NCBI RefSeq assembly: GCF_018831085.1
Contig: NZ_JAGPNM010000007.1
Span: forward strand, 63,579-127,578
Direction: 5' to 3'
DNA: 64,000 nt
Source: Rheinheimera oceanensis
Lineage (GTDB): Bacteria > Pseudomonadota > Gammaproteobacteria > Enterobacterales > Alteromonadaceae
Part shown: piece after piece, positions 8,680-17,306 of the stretch
Layout of the letters: the number at the start of each line of letters is the position of its first letter
How positions within the stretch are numbered: the first letter of the stretch is position 1
Notes under the pieces: model-generated
Told to the model about the DNA's origin: nothing
The model's input: only the letters and a program-made list of their open reading frames with translations
The model's database searches: none
Translations under genes and position numbers: made by a program

Positions 8680-10294
8680 AACCGTACTGTACCACCCAGC
8701 CCAATTAACATCGCTGGTTACTGCTATTGCTGCATTGCTGACATCAGCACAGGTGCTATCGGCAAAAACAGACATTAAGCCTGAAATAGAAACCCGTACC
8801 TATGGTTACTGGATCAGAGACGAGCAGACAGGTGGTGGGCTGGATAAAGGAATGGCTGCCTTACTGAAACCTTCAGTAGCTATCAACCTTACCGGTAAGA
8901 ATGCTTCTTCAGCACTGTTTTTACAGAATGAATCCGTATGGTATGACGATTCGCAACGTTCACATAAAAGCCTGGATAAATATAGCTGGCGCAATATGTT
9001 CAACGCTTACGATGATCGTATCAGCCTGGGGTTAAGTGCAGATTCAGGTTACCGGATCCGCGACTCTCGCAACGGCGTGTTCTCCGATATTATTACCGGC
9101 ACTGAAAATCTGTCTAAAACCAGTAATTATGGTGCTAATATAAATTTCCGTACGTTGCAAACAGCAGACGTGAATGCTCAGCTTGGTCTGGCGTACAATA
9201 AGCTGAGTTCCAGGCAACCTGAGTTGCAGGATAATTTAGGTGATTTTGACAATGATACGTTAAGCAGTTTTCTTGCGCTTGGCAGTGCACAACGCCAGTC
9301 GCCTCTGTTTTGGCAGTTATCAGCAAACTACAATAAAACCGGGCGCGAAGGTAACAGAGGGGACTTTGTCAGTAAGCGGGCCAGCGGTACAGCGGGTTTG
9401 CCGTTGCTGCCCAGTTTGTCGATGATAGTTCGCGGCAGCTATGACGACAACGATAATACCTCAGGTTATGCCAATGAATTTAAGTCATATGGTGTAGGCC
9501 TTGAGTATCAGTTTGGCCAGGCATCACGAATTAATGTTACACAAAACTGGGCAACACGCTCTGTTGGTGAGCAACAGCAAGATATTGACGAGAATTATCT
9601 TGCCGCTGAAGTTTTCCTGGCACCAACACGACGAACATCTTTGTCTTATAGCCTTGACCGGCGTTATTTTGGCCGCAGTTCAAGTTTACAGGGACAATAC
9701 AACCTCAGATTTTTGTCGGTAAGGTTGTCTGTTCGCGAAGATGTGCAAACATTATCTTCTTTAGATCAGATTATTGAAGATCTTGGTATTTTTGTCTGTC
9801 CGGATGGTGCGTCTCAGTTTACAGACTGTTTCCGGCCGCCGACAAATAACTATCAGTTAGGCACCGGAGAGTCGTTTAGGCAGCTGTTTAATGCAGAGCT
9901 TGAGCTTAGCGAAGAGTTGATTAAACGACGCACAGCAGCAATGACAGTAGGCTACAATAAAAACCGTCTGGCGTTGAGTGTTATGCTTAGCCGAAGTGAA
10001 GATGAATATGTCGAAACCGAGCGGGAAAATAACCGCAATTCTTTCTCTGTTCAGTCATTCTGGAAGTTATCTAAACACTCCAGCTTGTTACTTAACGGCT
10101 ATTATTACGATATTAATTATCTGACCGATGAGCGCGAAGATAAAAATGTGTCTGTAGAAATGGGTCTTAAACGTCAGTTGAATGAACGTTCTGAGATTAA
10201 GGCTATGTTAAAACGCATCAGCCGCAATTCGTCAGTAGACAGTTTTGATCTTACTGAAAACAGGATCTGGTTAAGCTATACGATACGCCTGTAA
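8666..10294 (+). CDS. PEP-CTERM/XrtA-associated outer-membrane beta-barrel protein
   Basis: Protein of 542 residues matching the TIGR03016 type of outer-membrane proteins linked to exosortase-A loci, a candidate outer-membrane porin for the polysaccharide. A signal peptide is visible, with a hydrophobic stretch followed by VLSAKTD at about residue 33. The remainder alternates short polar turns with amphipathic strands and ends with a terminal aromatic-containing strand (NRIWLSYTIRL), as barrels do. The ATG lies within the end of the kinase gene. It is the last gene of the rightward operon, facing the ATPase gene about 34 bp away. Confidence 0.85.
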   Translation: MARAKTVLYHPAQLTSLVTAIAALLTSAQVLSAKTDIKPEIETRTYGYWIRDEQTGGGLDKGMAALLKPSVAINLTGKNASSALFLQNESVWYDDSQRSHKSLDKYSWRNMFNAYDDRISLGLSADSGYRIRDSRNGVFSDIITGTENLSKTSNYGANINFRTLQTADVNAQLGLAYNKLSSRQPELQDNLGDFDNDTLSSFLALGSAQRQSPLFWQLSANYNKTGREGNRGDFVSKRASGTAGLPLLPSLSMIVRGSYDDNDNTSGYANEFKSYGVGLEYQFGQASRINVTQNWATRSVGEQQQDIDENYLAAEVFLAPTRRTSLSYSLDRRYFGRSSSLQGQYNLRFLSVRLSVREDVQTLSSLDQIIEDLGIFVCPDGASQFTDCFRPPTNNYQLGTGESFRQLFNAELELSEELIKRRTAAMTVGYNKNRLALSVMLSRSEDEYVETERENNRNSFSVQSFWKLSKHSSLLLNGYYYDINYLTDEREDKNVSVEMGLKRQLNERSEIKAMLKRISRNSSVDSFDLTENRIWLSYTIRL

Positions 10295-10328
10295 TTATCG
10301 GCGTATCGCTGCTGTTAAGCCCGGCTTA

Positions 10329-11327
10329 TTATTCTTTATTATCTCTGTTGTTAAGCAATTGCTGCTGTCGTTTAAGCAACACGTCCAGCTCTTTTGCCAT
10401 GCGGATCTTTTGCTCCAGTGCACTGTCAAGCACCGCTGATAATTCACTTAACATACTCTGTTTTGATACAGTCTGAGGTTGTTGCACTGACATTGCAGGT
10501 GCTGATGGCTGCTGGTTGGCAATTTCCTGCGATAATTCATCCAGCACGGTTTTGACATGCTCTGCAGTAATAACCGGGCATTCTTCCAAATAACCAAATA
10601 GCAGTATTCTGTCCATTACGGTATTAATTTTCCGTGGTATGCCGCGGCTGTGCTGCTGAATAAGGGCGAAGCAGGCATCCTGTAATATGCCTGCATTGCC
10701 ACCAGCTTGCAGCAAACGGTATTGGATATAAGCTTTGGTATCTTCAATCTGAAATGCTGACAGGTTAGAGGAGGCGATAATCCGCTGGCGAAACTGTTCC
10801 ATATTTTCGGCCTGAATAATCGCATTTAATTCATTCTGGCCCAACAGGAAGCTTTGTAACAGGGGTTTACCATTAAGCTGAAAATTAGACAGCATTCGCA
10901 GCTCTTCAATAGAGGCCAGCGGTAAGTTTTGCGCTTCATCGACCAGTAACAGAGCTCTGCGATGCTGGGAATGCAGGCGTTTAAGATAACTGTAAATGGC
11001 GTCAAGATAACTGGCTTTAGTATGCTCTGTTACCACCAGATTAAAACAGGACGCAATCATACGAATAAGATCGTCGGGCTCCAGTTTTGATGTGACAATC
11101 TGCTTGGCTATAATTTCATCCTGATTCAACTGACTTAACAGCTGATTGGCAATAGTGGTTTTTCCGGTGCCAACATCACCGGTGATAACAATAAAACCTT
11201 CACCCTGACTTAACCCATACTGTAGATAGGCAAGGGCGCGTTTATGCAGTTTGCTGGCATAAAATAAATTCAGGCTTGGTGTAAGCTGAAATGGCCGTTC
11301 CTTTAACCCGTAGTACTTTTCGTACAT
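10329..11327 (-). CDS. XrtA/PEP-CTERM-associated AAA ATPase (ExeA-like)
   Basis: AAA ATPase of 332 residues resembling ExeA/GspA-type ATPases and the TIGR03015 group of exosortase-A loci. The start MYEKYYGLKERPFQLTPS is characteristic. Walker A is ITGDVGTGKTTIANQ (about residue 50) and Walker B is ALLLVDEAQNLP (about residue 125). A sensor/arginine region follows (FRQRIIASSNLSAFQ). The C-terminus (from about residue 270) is glutamine-rich, then an amphipathic helix. Its role in polysaccharide assembly or secretion is not established. It is transcribed towards the exopolysaccharide export operon from its own promoter upstream of 11327. Confidence 0.88.
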   Translation of the reverse strand: MYEKYYGLKERPFQLTPSLNLFYASKLHKRALAYLQYGLSQGEGFIVITGDVGTGKTTIANQLLSQLNQDEIIAKQIVTSKLEPDDLIRMIASCFNLVVTEHTKASYLDAIYSYLKRLHSQHRRALLLVDEAQNLPLASIEELRMLSNFQLNGKPLLQSFLLGQNELNAIIQAENMEQFRQRIIASSNLSAFQIEDTKAYIQYRLLQAGGNAGILQDACFALIQQHSRGIPRKINTVMDRILLFGYLEECPVITAEHVKTVLDELSQEIANQQPSAPAMSVQQPQTVSKQSMLSELSAVLDSALEQKIRMAKELDVLLKRQQQLLNNRDNKE

Positions 11328-11597
11328 AGTGAAAATCCTTTTTAATTAACGCAGGTCTTATATACCGCGCTTACAGCTTATCTGATGTGGCTTAGTTTAT
11401 ACAAAAAACAGCCATAACACGATGCTGACAAGCAAATGCGGCAGGGGTTTTTTCTGTTTAGTTGCGACTGGCTTCAGGTGACATAGTTAAACTCTTCGCT
11501 AAGCTGTTATAAAGTCTGTAATTTCAACAGTTTTTGTCTGCAAATTCAGCATTGCGTTTAAAAAATGCCCGAACGATAAAAGCTGCAGAAAAAACTG
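11328..11597. other. Intergenic region between the ATPase gene and the tRNA promoter
   Basis: This stretch of about 270 bp carries no gene that I can support. It must contain the promoter of the leftward ATPase gene, but I see no strong consensus match or long repeat. A leftward open frame across 11499-11804 is antisense to tRNA-Ala and tRNA-Glu and is considered spurious. Confidence 0.5.
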
Positions 11598-11626
11598 TTG
11601 ACACATTTTCAGTGGCACCCTAGAAT
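11598..11626 (+). promoter_or_regulatory. Sigma-70 promoter of the tRNA operon with GC-rich discriminator
   Basis: A perfect -35 hexamer TTGACA (11598-11603) is separated by exactly 17 bp from TAGAAT (11621-11626), a five-of-six -10 match. The bases after the -10 (gcgccccg) form a GC-rich discriminator of the kind found in stable-RNA promoters under ppGpp/DksA stringent control. The distance to the first tRNA is about 50 bp. Stringent regulation is inferred from this layout. Confidence 0.85.
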
Positions 11627-11675
11627 GCGCCCCGTGTTCAGCGCTAACCTCGGTTGGTAAAAAACACAAAAGTGT

Positions 11676-11751
<76 letters not shown>

Positions 11752-11765
11752 AGATTTTTTCGTGC

Positions 11766-11841
11766 GTCCCCTTCGTCTAGAGGCCTAGGACACCGCCCTT
11801 TCACGGCGGTAACAGGGGTTCGAATCCCCTAGGGGACGCCA
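11766..11841 (+). tRNA. tRNA-Glu (anticodon TTC), copy 1
   Basis: A 76-nt gene with encoded CCA. The acceptor arm GTCCCCT pairs with AGGGGAC, the anticodon stem CCGCC/GGCGG encloses a loop with TTC, and the T arm is CAGGGG/CCCCT-type around TTCGAAT. It lies 14 bp after tRNA-Ala and is the first of three identical copies. Confidence 0.97.
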
Positions 11842-11873
11842 ATTAATCTGCAATATTAAATGAATGTCTTTGC

Positions 11874-11949
11874 GTCCCCTTCGTCTAGAGGCCTAGGACA
11901 CCGCCCTTTCACGGCGGTAACAGGGGTTCGAATCCCCTAGGGGACGCCA
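11874..11949 (+). tRNA. tRNA-Glu (anticodon TTC), copy 2
   Basis: Identical to the copy starting at 11766, including encoded CCA. It is separated from copies 1 and 3 by the same 32-bp spacer, so gene plus spacer repeat with a 108-bp period. Confidence 0.97.
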
Positions 11950-11981
11950 ATTAATCTGCAATATTAAATGAATGTCTTTGC

Positions 11982-12057
11982 GTCCCCTTCGTCTAGAGGC
12001 CTAGGACACCGCCCTTTCACGGCGGTAACAGGGGTTCGAATCCCCTAGGGGACGCCA
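11982..12057 (+). tRNA. tRNA-Glu (anticodon TTC), copy 3
   Basis: Third identical copy with encoded CCA, at the end of the tRNA transcript. After the CCA the sequence diverges from the repeated spacer. I see no obvious intrinsic terminator between this gene and the end of tesA. Confidence 0.97.
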
Positions 12058-12141
12058 ATTCGCGTCTTAGCAGTAAATTACCAATACACATCCGCTAACA
12101 AACTCATCCTTGAGTCTTTACTTATTTTGTTTCAAAATCCG

Positions 12142-12732
12142 CTAGTCCGTTTCTAACGTCACCAGGAGCTTGCCGACAAATTCGCTAATCAGTGGCTGTG
12201 CTTTGCTGTTCGGATGTATGCCATCCGGCAGCATGAGTTCGCTGTTAACAGCGATGTCGTCCATGAAAAACGGCCACAGGGTTATTTGATGTTTTTCTGC
12301 CAATTGCGGATATAAATCGCTGAATTGTTTGCCGTAGCGTGGTCCATAGTTTGGCGGAATGCGTATTTGCATTAACACCGGCACGGCATTATTCTGCAGT
12401 ATCAGTGAAATAATGCTGTTCAGGTTTGCTTGTACAGTGTCAATGGCAAAGCCGCGCAGGCCATCGTTACCACCAAGCTCAATTAGTACCGCGTCTGGTT
12501 TATGTTGTGTTAGCAGAGCGGGTAAACGCGCTAACCCGCCAGCAGTTGTTTCGCCGCTGATACTGGCATTGATCAGCTGCCAGTCTTGCTGTTGTTGTTG
12601 CAGCAGGTGTGGCCAGCCCTGCTGCTGTTGCATGCCATAAGCTGCGCTGAGGCTGTCGCCCAGGATCAGCATTTTTTGTGCGAAGCAGGCCTGACTGAAG
12701 AATCCGATTAACAAAATTAAGAAAATACGCAT
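12142..12732 (-). CDS. tesA: Periplasmic acyl-CoA thioesterase I / lysophospholipase L1
   Basis: GDSL-family serine hydrolase of 196 residues with thioesterase, arylesterase and lysophospholipase activity in characterised TesA. A signal peptide (MRIFLILLIGFFSQACFA) exports it. All SGNH blocks are seen: GDSLSAAYGM with the catalytic Ser (about residue 27), the Gly block near SISGETTAGG, GGNDGLRG with Asn, and DGIHPN with the catalytic Asp and His. It is divergent from ybbA with a single base between the two start codons, as in Escherichia coli where tesA and ybbA-ybbP are also divergent. Confidence 0.95.
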   Translation of the reverse strand: MRIFLILLIGFFSQACFAQKMLILGDSLSAAYGMQQQQGWPHLLQQQQQDWQLINASISGETTAGGLARLPALLTQHKPDAVLIELGGNDGLRGFAIDTVQANLNSIISLILQNNAVPVLMQIRIPPNYGPRYGKQFSDLYPQLAEKHQITLWPFFMDDIAVNSELMLPDGIHPNSKAQPLISEFVGKLLVTLETD

Positions 12733-12733
12733 A

Positions 12734-13438
12734 ATGAAAATACCTGAAGTTCATATAAAAGCGGTTAACCTGGCTAAGAGCGTTAAAGTTACCGATGGTT
12801 CACTCACTATCCTGCATGATATCAGTTTGACTATCAATCGCGCAGAGACGGTTGCTATTGTCGGTGCTTCAGGCTCCGGTAAATCTACATTGCTTAGTTT
12901 GTTGGCGGGGCTGGATGTGCCTACGGCAGGTGAAGTACACCTGGCCGGACATAAGCTGCACACTTTGTCAGAAGATCAGCGGGCGGCAATCCGTGCCAGA
13001 GATGTTGGTTTTGTATTTCAGTCTTTTTTGTTATTACCCAGCCTTACTGCTCTGGAAAACGTTACTTTACCAGCAGAGTTGGCTGGCGATAAACAGGCTA
13101 AACAGCGTGGGCTTGAATTGTTGCAGCAGGTTGGCCTGGCTGAGCGGGCGCATTTTTATCCGGCACAATTATCTGGTGGTGAGCAACAGCGGGTTGCAAT
13201 AGCCAGAGCATTTATTACCAGGCCGGCTGTGTTATTTGCCGATGAGCCTTCTGCAAACCTTGATGCTGCAACAGGACGTAAAATTGAAGATTTACTGTTT
13301 AGTTTAAATGCCGGGCAGGGTACTACACTGGTGCTGGTAACACATAATGATGAACTGGCAGAGCGCTGCCAGCGGCAATATCGTATGCAGGCCGGGCGTT
13401 TTGTCACAGCAAAAGAGGAAATGGCGCATGTGGGCTAG
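12734..13438 (+). CDS. ybbA: ABC transporter ATP-binding protein YbbA
   Basis: ATPase of the MacB/LolD-like ABC family, 234 residues, working with the large permease encoded next. Walker A is GASGSGKSTLL (about residue 44), the signature LSGGEQQRVAIARA (about residue 144), Walker B VLFADEPSANLD, and the H-loop VTHNDELAE. The start at 12734 aligns with E. coli YbbA, but the ribosome binding site is weak and would lie inside the start of tesA, so expression of the two divergent genes must interlock. The gene overlaps ybbP by 11 nt. Confidence 0.93.
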   Translation: MKIPEVHIKAVNLAKSVKVTDGSLTILHDISLTINRAETVAIVGASGSGKSTLLSLLAGLDVPTAGEVHLAGHKLHTLSEDQRAAIRARDVGFVFQSFLLLPSLTALENVTLPAELAGDKQAKQRGLELLQQVGLAERAHFYPAQLSGGEQQRVAIARAFITRPAVLFADEPSANLDAATGRKIEDLLFSLNAGQGTTLVLVTHNDELAERCQRQYRMQAGRFVTAKEEMAHVG

Positions 13439-15914
13439 TATCGCCTGGCGCCTGTTCTGGCGTGAACTGCGCCGCGGCGAGCTGTGGGTTATCGCCTTTG
13501 CTTTGTTTCTGGCTGTGGGCTCAGTGGTCAGCCTTAGTGGTATTACACAAGGTGTAAAAAGTGCTCTGATGCAACGCAGCGCCCAGTTTATCGCAGCAGA
13601 TAAAGTTTTGCGCTCAAGCCAGCCATTTGATATGGCGGTGATCGAACTTGCGCAGCAGAATAATCTGGCAACGGCGCGGCAAATGCAATTTGACTCTATG
13701 TTGTTTTCCGGTGATAGCATGCAACTGGCAACGATAAAAGCGGTTAGCGATAGCTATCCGTTACGGGGCGAGCTGTTACTCAGGGCGTCGGCAGATATCA
13801 GCTCTGGTGAGTATGCCAACCTGGCACCCGGTTCGGTTTATGTTGAAGAGCGTTTGTTCAACTTAATGGGCATAGTGCCGGGTGATCAAATTGAGATAGG
13901 CATGCTAAGCCTTACCGTAAAGGGTGTTATTGCTAATGAACCTGATGCGCCATTGAGTGTTTTTGGCGGAGCGCCACGTGTACTGATGCATCTGGATGAC
14001 GTGGCGGCGACACAAGTTGTGCAACCTGGCAGCCGTATTGGCTATCGCTATTTGTTTGCCGGTGCCGCTTCAGACCTTGCCAGTTTTGAAGCACAGATGA
14101 CACCGCAACTTAGTGCGCATCAGCGCTGGCAGGATATGGACCGTGAATCAGCTATTGGCAGCGCTCTGGAGCGTGCAGAACGCTTTTTATTGCTTGCCGG
14201 TTTGCTGGGTATCGTTCTGGCTGCCTGTGCCGCTGCCGTAGCGGCGGGGCGCTATAGCCAGCGCCACACACAGTCGGTAGCGGTAATTAAGGCACTGGGC
14301 GCTACTACAACGCAAATCAGGCTTATTTATGGCAGCCATTTGTTGCTGGTTGTGCTGTTTAGTTTGCTCTGTGGAGCTGTTGCAGGGCAGTTAACCATTG
14401 AAGCGGCACAGTGGGGCATTACGCAGTTTCTTAGTGATTACAGAGCAGAATTCAGTTGGCGGCCACTTTGGCTGGGTATACTCACCTGTGTTATTTGCGC
14501 CTTGCTATTTGCAGCCCGACCTATGTGGCGCCTGTCTCAAACTGCGGCGATTGATGTATTAAAACAGCCGGCAATAAATCTGGGGCTGGATAAATTGCAA
14601 CTGGTGTCAGGTGCTGCGGCCATCTGGGGCCTGATGTGGCTGTTTAGCGGTGAATTTGTCTTAAGTATTGGTTTATTTGCATTATGCAGCTTATTTGCCT
14701 TACTGCTGCTGGGAGGGGCCAGTTTATTGGTTCGGCTGGCCAAACCGGTAGCGGCCGGACAAAGCAGCGCCAGGCGTTTAGCGTTAGCTAATTTGCGTCG
14801 CCGGCTGTGGGCAAACAGTTTTCAGTTAATTACGTTCAGCCTGGCAATTTTTCTGGCATTGCTATTATATTTTTTGCGGGCAGAGTTAATTGGCCAATGG
14901 CAGCAGCAGATCCCACCGGGGGCACCAAACCAGTTTTTGGTTAATATTACTGAGCAGCAACGCAGTGATCTTAACCAGTTTGCTGCGCAGCATGAGTTGC
15001 AGCTGGACAGCTATTATCCGGTGGTGCGTGGCCGCTTAATGTCAATTAATGATGAACAGCTGCAGCAAGAAGCCACTAAAGAGGATCGTAGCCAGCAGCG
15101 CGTTGGGGTGGGGCGTGAGCTAAACCTGACCTGGTTGTCAGAGCTGCCAGCCAATAATCAGATCATTGCAGGTAACTGGTTTGACAGCCGTGCCACAGCT
15201 CAGGTATCGGTGGAAGCTGAGCTGGCCGAGCGGCTGGCATTAAAGCTGGGTGATTCGGCGGTGTTTTCAATTGGCGGTGAGCCGATAACGGCTCAGGTAA
15301 GCAGCATCCGTAAAGTGGACTGGAATAGTCTGCAGCCTAATTTTTACATGATCCTAAGCCCCGACTTACTGGCAGATTTTCCTGCCACCTACATTACGGC
15401 ATTTTATCTGGACGCTGAGCGTAATCAGTTGCTAAACCAACTGGCACGCTTAATGCCAACGGTAACAGTAATAAGCGTAGATAATATTATTAAACAGGTA
15501 AACGATATTATTGACCAGGTGACAGTAGCACTCAGTTTTATTCTGGTGATTATCTGTCTGGCTGCCGGCTTAGTGCTGGTAGCTCAGGTGCAGGCTACGC
15601 TGGAGCAACGTGAGCAGGAACTGGCCATTTTGCGCACTTTAGGCGCCCAGTATGCGTTTTTACGTAATGCGCTGATACTGGAGTTTGCTTTGCTGGGAGC
15701 CATGGCCGGTTTATTTGCTACTATCCTGGCGGAGTTGATGCTGGTGATAGTACAGCAGCGGGTGTTTAATTTACCCTTTCAGCTGCATTACACCTTATGG
15801 TGGCTTGGGCCTGTACTGGGTGTTGTAGCTGTAACCTTACTGGGCTGGTGGCAGCTGAAGCGGTTGCTGCGTATGCCCGGTGCCCAGTTAATGCGTAAAG
15901 TGCTGCAGGGTTAA
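13428..15914 (+). CDS. ybbP: ABC transporter permease YbbP
   Basis: Inner-membrane permease of 828 residues with two FtsX-type modules, probably exporting or extracting a lipid-like or esterified substrate linked to TesA. That link is inferred from conserved neighbourhood. It has an N-terminal span (LWVIAFALFLAVGSVVSLSG), a MacB-like periplasmic domain, FtsX membrane regions near residues 255-360 and 710-815, and a middle pair of spans. I start it at the ATG at 13428, where AGAGGA at 13414-13419 gives good spacing. The open frame extends upstream to 13347 only by reading ybbA in another frame. Its stop shares TTAA with the convergent yfcH stop. Confidence 0.92.
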   Translation: MWASIAWRLFWRELRRGELWVIAFALFLAVGSVVSLSGITQGVKSALMQRSAQFIAADKVLRSSQPFDMAVIELAQQNNLATARQMQFDSMLFSGDSMQLATIKAVSDSYPLRGELLLRASADISSGEYANLAPGSVYVEERLFNLMGIVPGDQIEIGMLSLTVKGVIANEPDAPLSVFGGAPRVLMHLDDVAATQVVQPGSRIGYRYLFAGAASDLASFEAQMTPQLSAHQRWQDMDRESAIGSALERAERFLLLAGLLGIVLAACAAAVAAGRYSQRHTQSVAVIKALGATTTQIRLIYGSHLLLVVLFSLLCGAVAGQLTIEAAQWGITQFLSDYRAEFSWRPLWLGILTCVICALLFAARPMWRLSQTAAIDVLKQPAINLGLDKLQLVSGAAAIWGLMWLFSGEFVLSIGLFALCSLFALLLLGGASLLVRLAKPVAAGQSSARRLALANLRRRLWANSFQLITFSLAIFLALLLYFLRAELIGQWQQQIPPGAPNQFLVNITEQQRSDLNQFAAQHELQLDSYYPVVRGRLMSINDEQLQQEATKEDRSQQRVGVGRELNLTWLSELPANNQIIAGNWFDSRATAQVSVEAELAERLALKLGDSAVFSIGGEPITAQVSSIRKVDWNSLQPNFYMILSPDLLADFPATYITAFYLDAERNQLLNQLARLMPTVTVISVDNIIKQVNDIIDQVTVALSFILVIICLAAGLVLVAQVQATLEQREQELAILRTLGAQYAFLRNALILEFALLGAMAGLFATILAELMLVIVQQRVFNLPFQLHYTLWWLGPVLGVVAVTLLGWWQLKRLLRMPGAQLMRKVLQG

Positions 15915-16804
15915 CCTTGCAGCGCCTTTAGTGCATCGGCTAGTTGAGGGTAGTTAAATGTAAAACCGGCTTGTTGCAGTTTTGCCGGTATAACCCGCTG
16001 GCCGGTTAGTAGCAGATCGGCCATTTCACCCAGCATAAGCTTAAGCACAAAAGCCGGCATCGGCAGTAGCGCAGGGCGGTGCAATACCCCGGCCAGTTGC
16101 CGGCTGAATTCTGCATTGGTTACCGGGTTTGGCGCGGTAGCGTTAAAGGCGCCGGTTAAAGTAGGATGCTGTAGCAAAAAATCAATTAACCGTAGCATAT
16201 CGTGCAAATGCAGCCACGACATATACTGCTCGCCGTTGCCAATACGGCCCCCCAGACCGAGCTTAAATGGCAGTAACATTTTTTTTAATGCTCCGCCTTC
16301 GTTTGCCAGTACGATACCTGTACGTAATAAGCAGACGCGGGTCCTGGCAGACTGAGCCTCCAGCGCCAGTTGTTCCCAGCGCTGGCATAGCTCAGATGAA
16401 AACTCGGCATGAAACGACTGATAATCTTCGTCAATAAACTGTTGCTGCTGGCGGCCATAAATACCGATGGCAGAACCACTGATCAAAACCGAAGGTGGCG
16501 AGCTGGCGCCTTTTATAGCAGCCACCAGTTGTTTTGTTATCGCCCAGCGGCTTTCACACAACACTTGTTTTTGCTTGTTGCTCCAGCGTTTGCCAACAAT
16601 AGGTTCGCCAGCAAGGTTAATTACTGCATCAATCTGATTAAAATCGACCTGCTGCACTGACTGCACGGTGCTCACTTCCGGCCCCAGTTGCTGCTTAGCC
16701 CGGTTGGGGTCCCGTGTCAGCACTATCAATTTATGCTGGTTAAGCCACTGTTTTACCAGCGCTGAGCCAATTAAACCGGTGCCGCCGGTCAGTAAAATAT
16801 GCAT
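15911..16804 (-). CDS. yfcH: TIGR01777 family NAD(P)-binding epimerase-like protein YfcH
   Basis: Short-chain/extended dehydrogenase-like protein of 297 residues. The nucleotide-binding motif LTGGTGLIGSALV is at the N-terminus, with VINLAGEPIVGKRWS near residue 62 and a C-terminal DUF1731 region (MLGEMADLLLTGQRVIPAKL). The substrate is unknown. It is adjacent to folX in the same orientation, the arrangement known from E. coli (folX-yfcH). Its stop overlaps that of ybbP by 4 nt at a TTAA, so the two genes converge without any spacer. Confidence 0.92.
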   Translation of the reverse strand: MHILLTGGTGLIGSALVKQWLNQHKLIVLTRDPNRAKQQLGPEVSTVQSVQQVDFNQIDAVINLAGEPIVGKRWSNKQKQVLCESRWAITKQLVAAIKGASSPPSVLISGSAIGIYGRQQQQFIDEDYQSFHAEFSSELCQRWEQLALEAQSARTRVCLLRTGIVLANEGGALKKMLLPFKLGLGGRIGNGEQYMSWLHLHDMLRLIDFLLQHPTLTGAFNATAPNPVTNAEFSRQLAGVLHRPALLPMPAFVLKLMLGEMADLLLTGQRVIPAKLQQAGFTFNYPQLADALKALQG

Positions 16805-16849
16805 AGATAAACCTTGCCGCCAATGTTGAAGATAACTTCAGTATAGAAG

Positions 16850-17215
16850 TTATTTATTCAGTGACAGGGTAAGCGATACGGAATCGGCAAAACGCAGAGC
16901 GTGTGGTTTATCAATTTCTACTTCGGCATAACGCACAGAAGGGTGCTCAGCAGCAATCGCCAGCACTTCTGCCGTCAACTTTTCCAGCAACGAAAAACGT
17001 TGTTGCTCCACCAGAGCGATAATTCTTTTTGTTATAGTGCGGTAGTTAAGTGCCTTGTCCATATCGTCAGTGTTGGCGGCATCATTAGCGCTGTAATGAA
17101 TTTTTGCATTGATCACAACGTCTTGCTTATTGTTTATTTCTTCGTCTTTAATGCCAATATAGGTACGTAAACGTAAGTTTTTAATTTTTATTACAGCGGG
17201 GTTATTAAGTTCCAT
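16850..17215 (-). CDS. folX: Dihydroneopterin triphosphate 2'-epimerase
   Basis: A 121-residue member of the FolB/FolX tunnelling-fold family, epimerising dihydroneopterin triphosphate to its 2' isomer, a step related to tetrahydromonapterin synthesis. The sequence is close to E. coli Fol[17 protein letters not shown] at the start, [20 protein letters not shown] with the catalytic region, and [19 protein letters not shown] near the end. Those features favour FolX over FolB. It is probably cotranscribed with yfcH, 45 bp downstream. Confidence 0.93.
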   Translation of the reverse strand: MELNNPAVIKIKNLRLRTYIGIKDEEINNKQDVVINAKIHYSANDAANTDDMDKALNYRTITKRIIALVEQQRFSLLEKLTAEVLAIAAEHPSVRYAEVEIDKPHALRFADSVSLTLSLNK

Positions 17216-17306
17216 CGGGTGCTATCCAACTCAAATTAAACATTCTGTATGCCATTACGCCTGGTTTGCCCGGTACGATCAGCGCCACAACAGCGCTGAG
17301 TGTATA

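Larger units (their letters stand above)
11766..12057 (+). repeat. 108-bp tandem repeat of tRNA-Glu plus spacer
   Basis: Three copies of the tRNA-Glu gene are joined by two identical 32-bp spacers that begin attaatctgcaat and end gtctttgc. The identity of the non-coding spacers shows recent tandem duplication or ongoing homogenisation by recombination. Confidence 0.95.

Noticed and set aside
11766..12057. Tandem repeats considered as a CRISPR-like array
   Set aside because: The repeated unit is a complete tRNA-Glu gene and the spacers are identical, whereas CRISPR spacers differ.
13347..13427. Upstream extension of ybbP by 27 codons
   Set aside because: It would overlap ybbA by 92 nt and has no ribosome binding site. 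The ATG at 13428 has AGAGGA and begins the conserved sequence.
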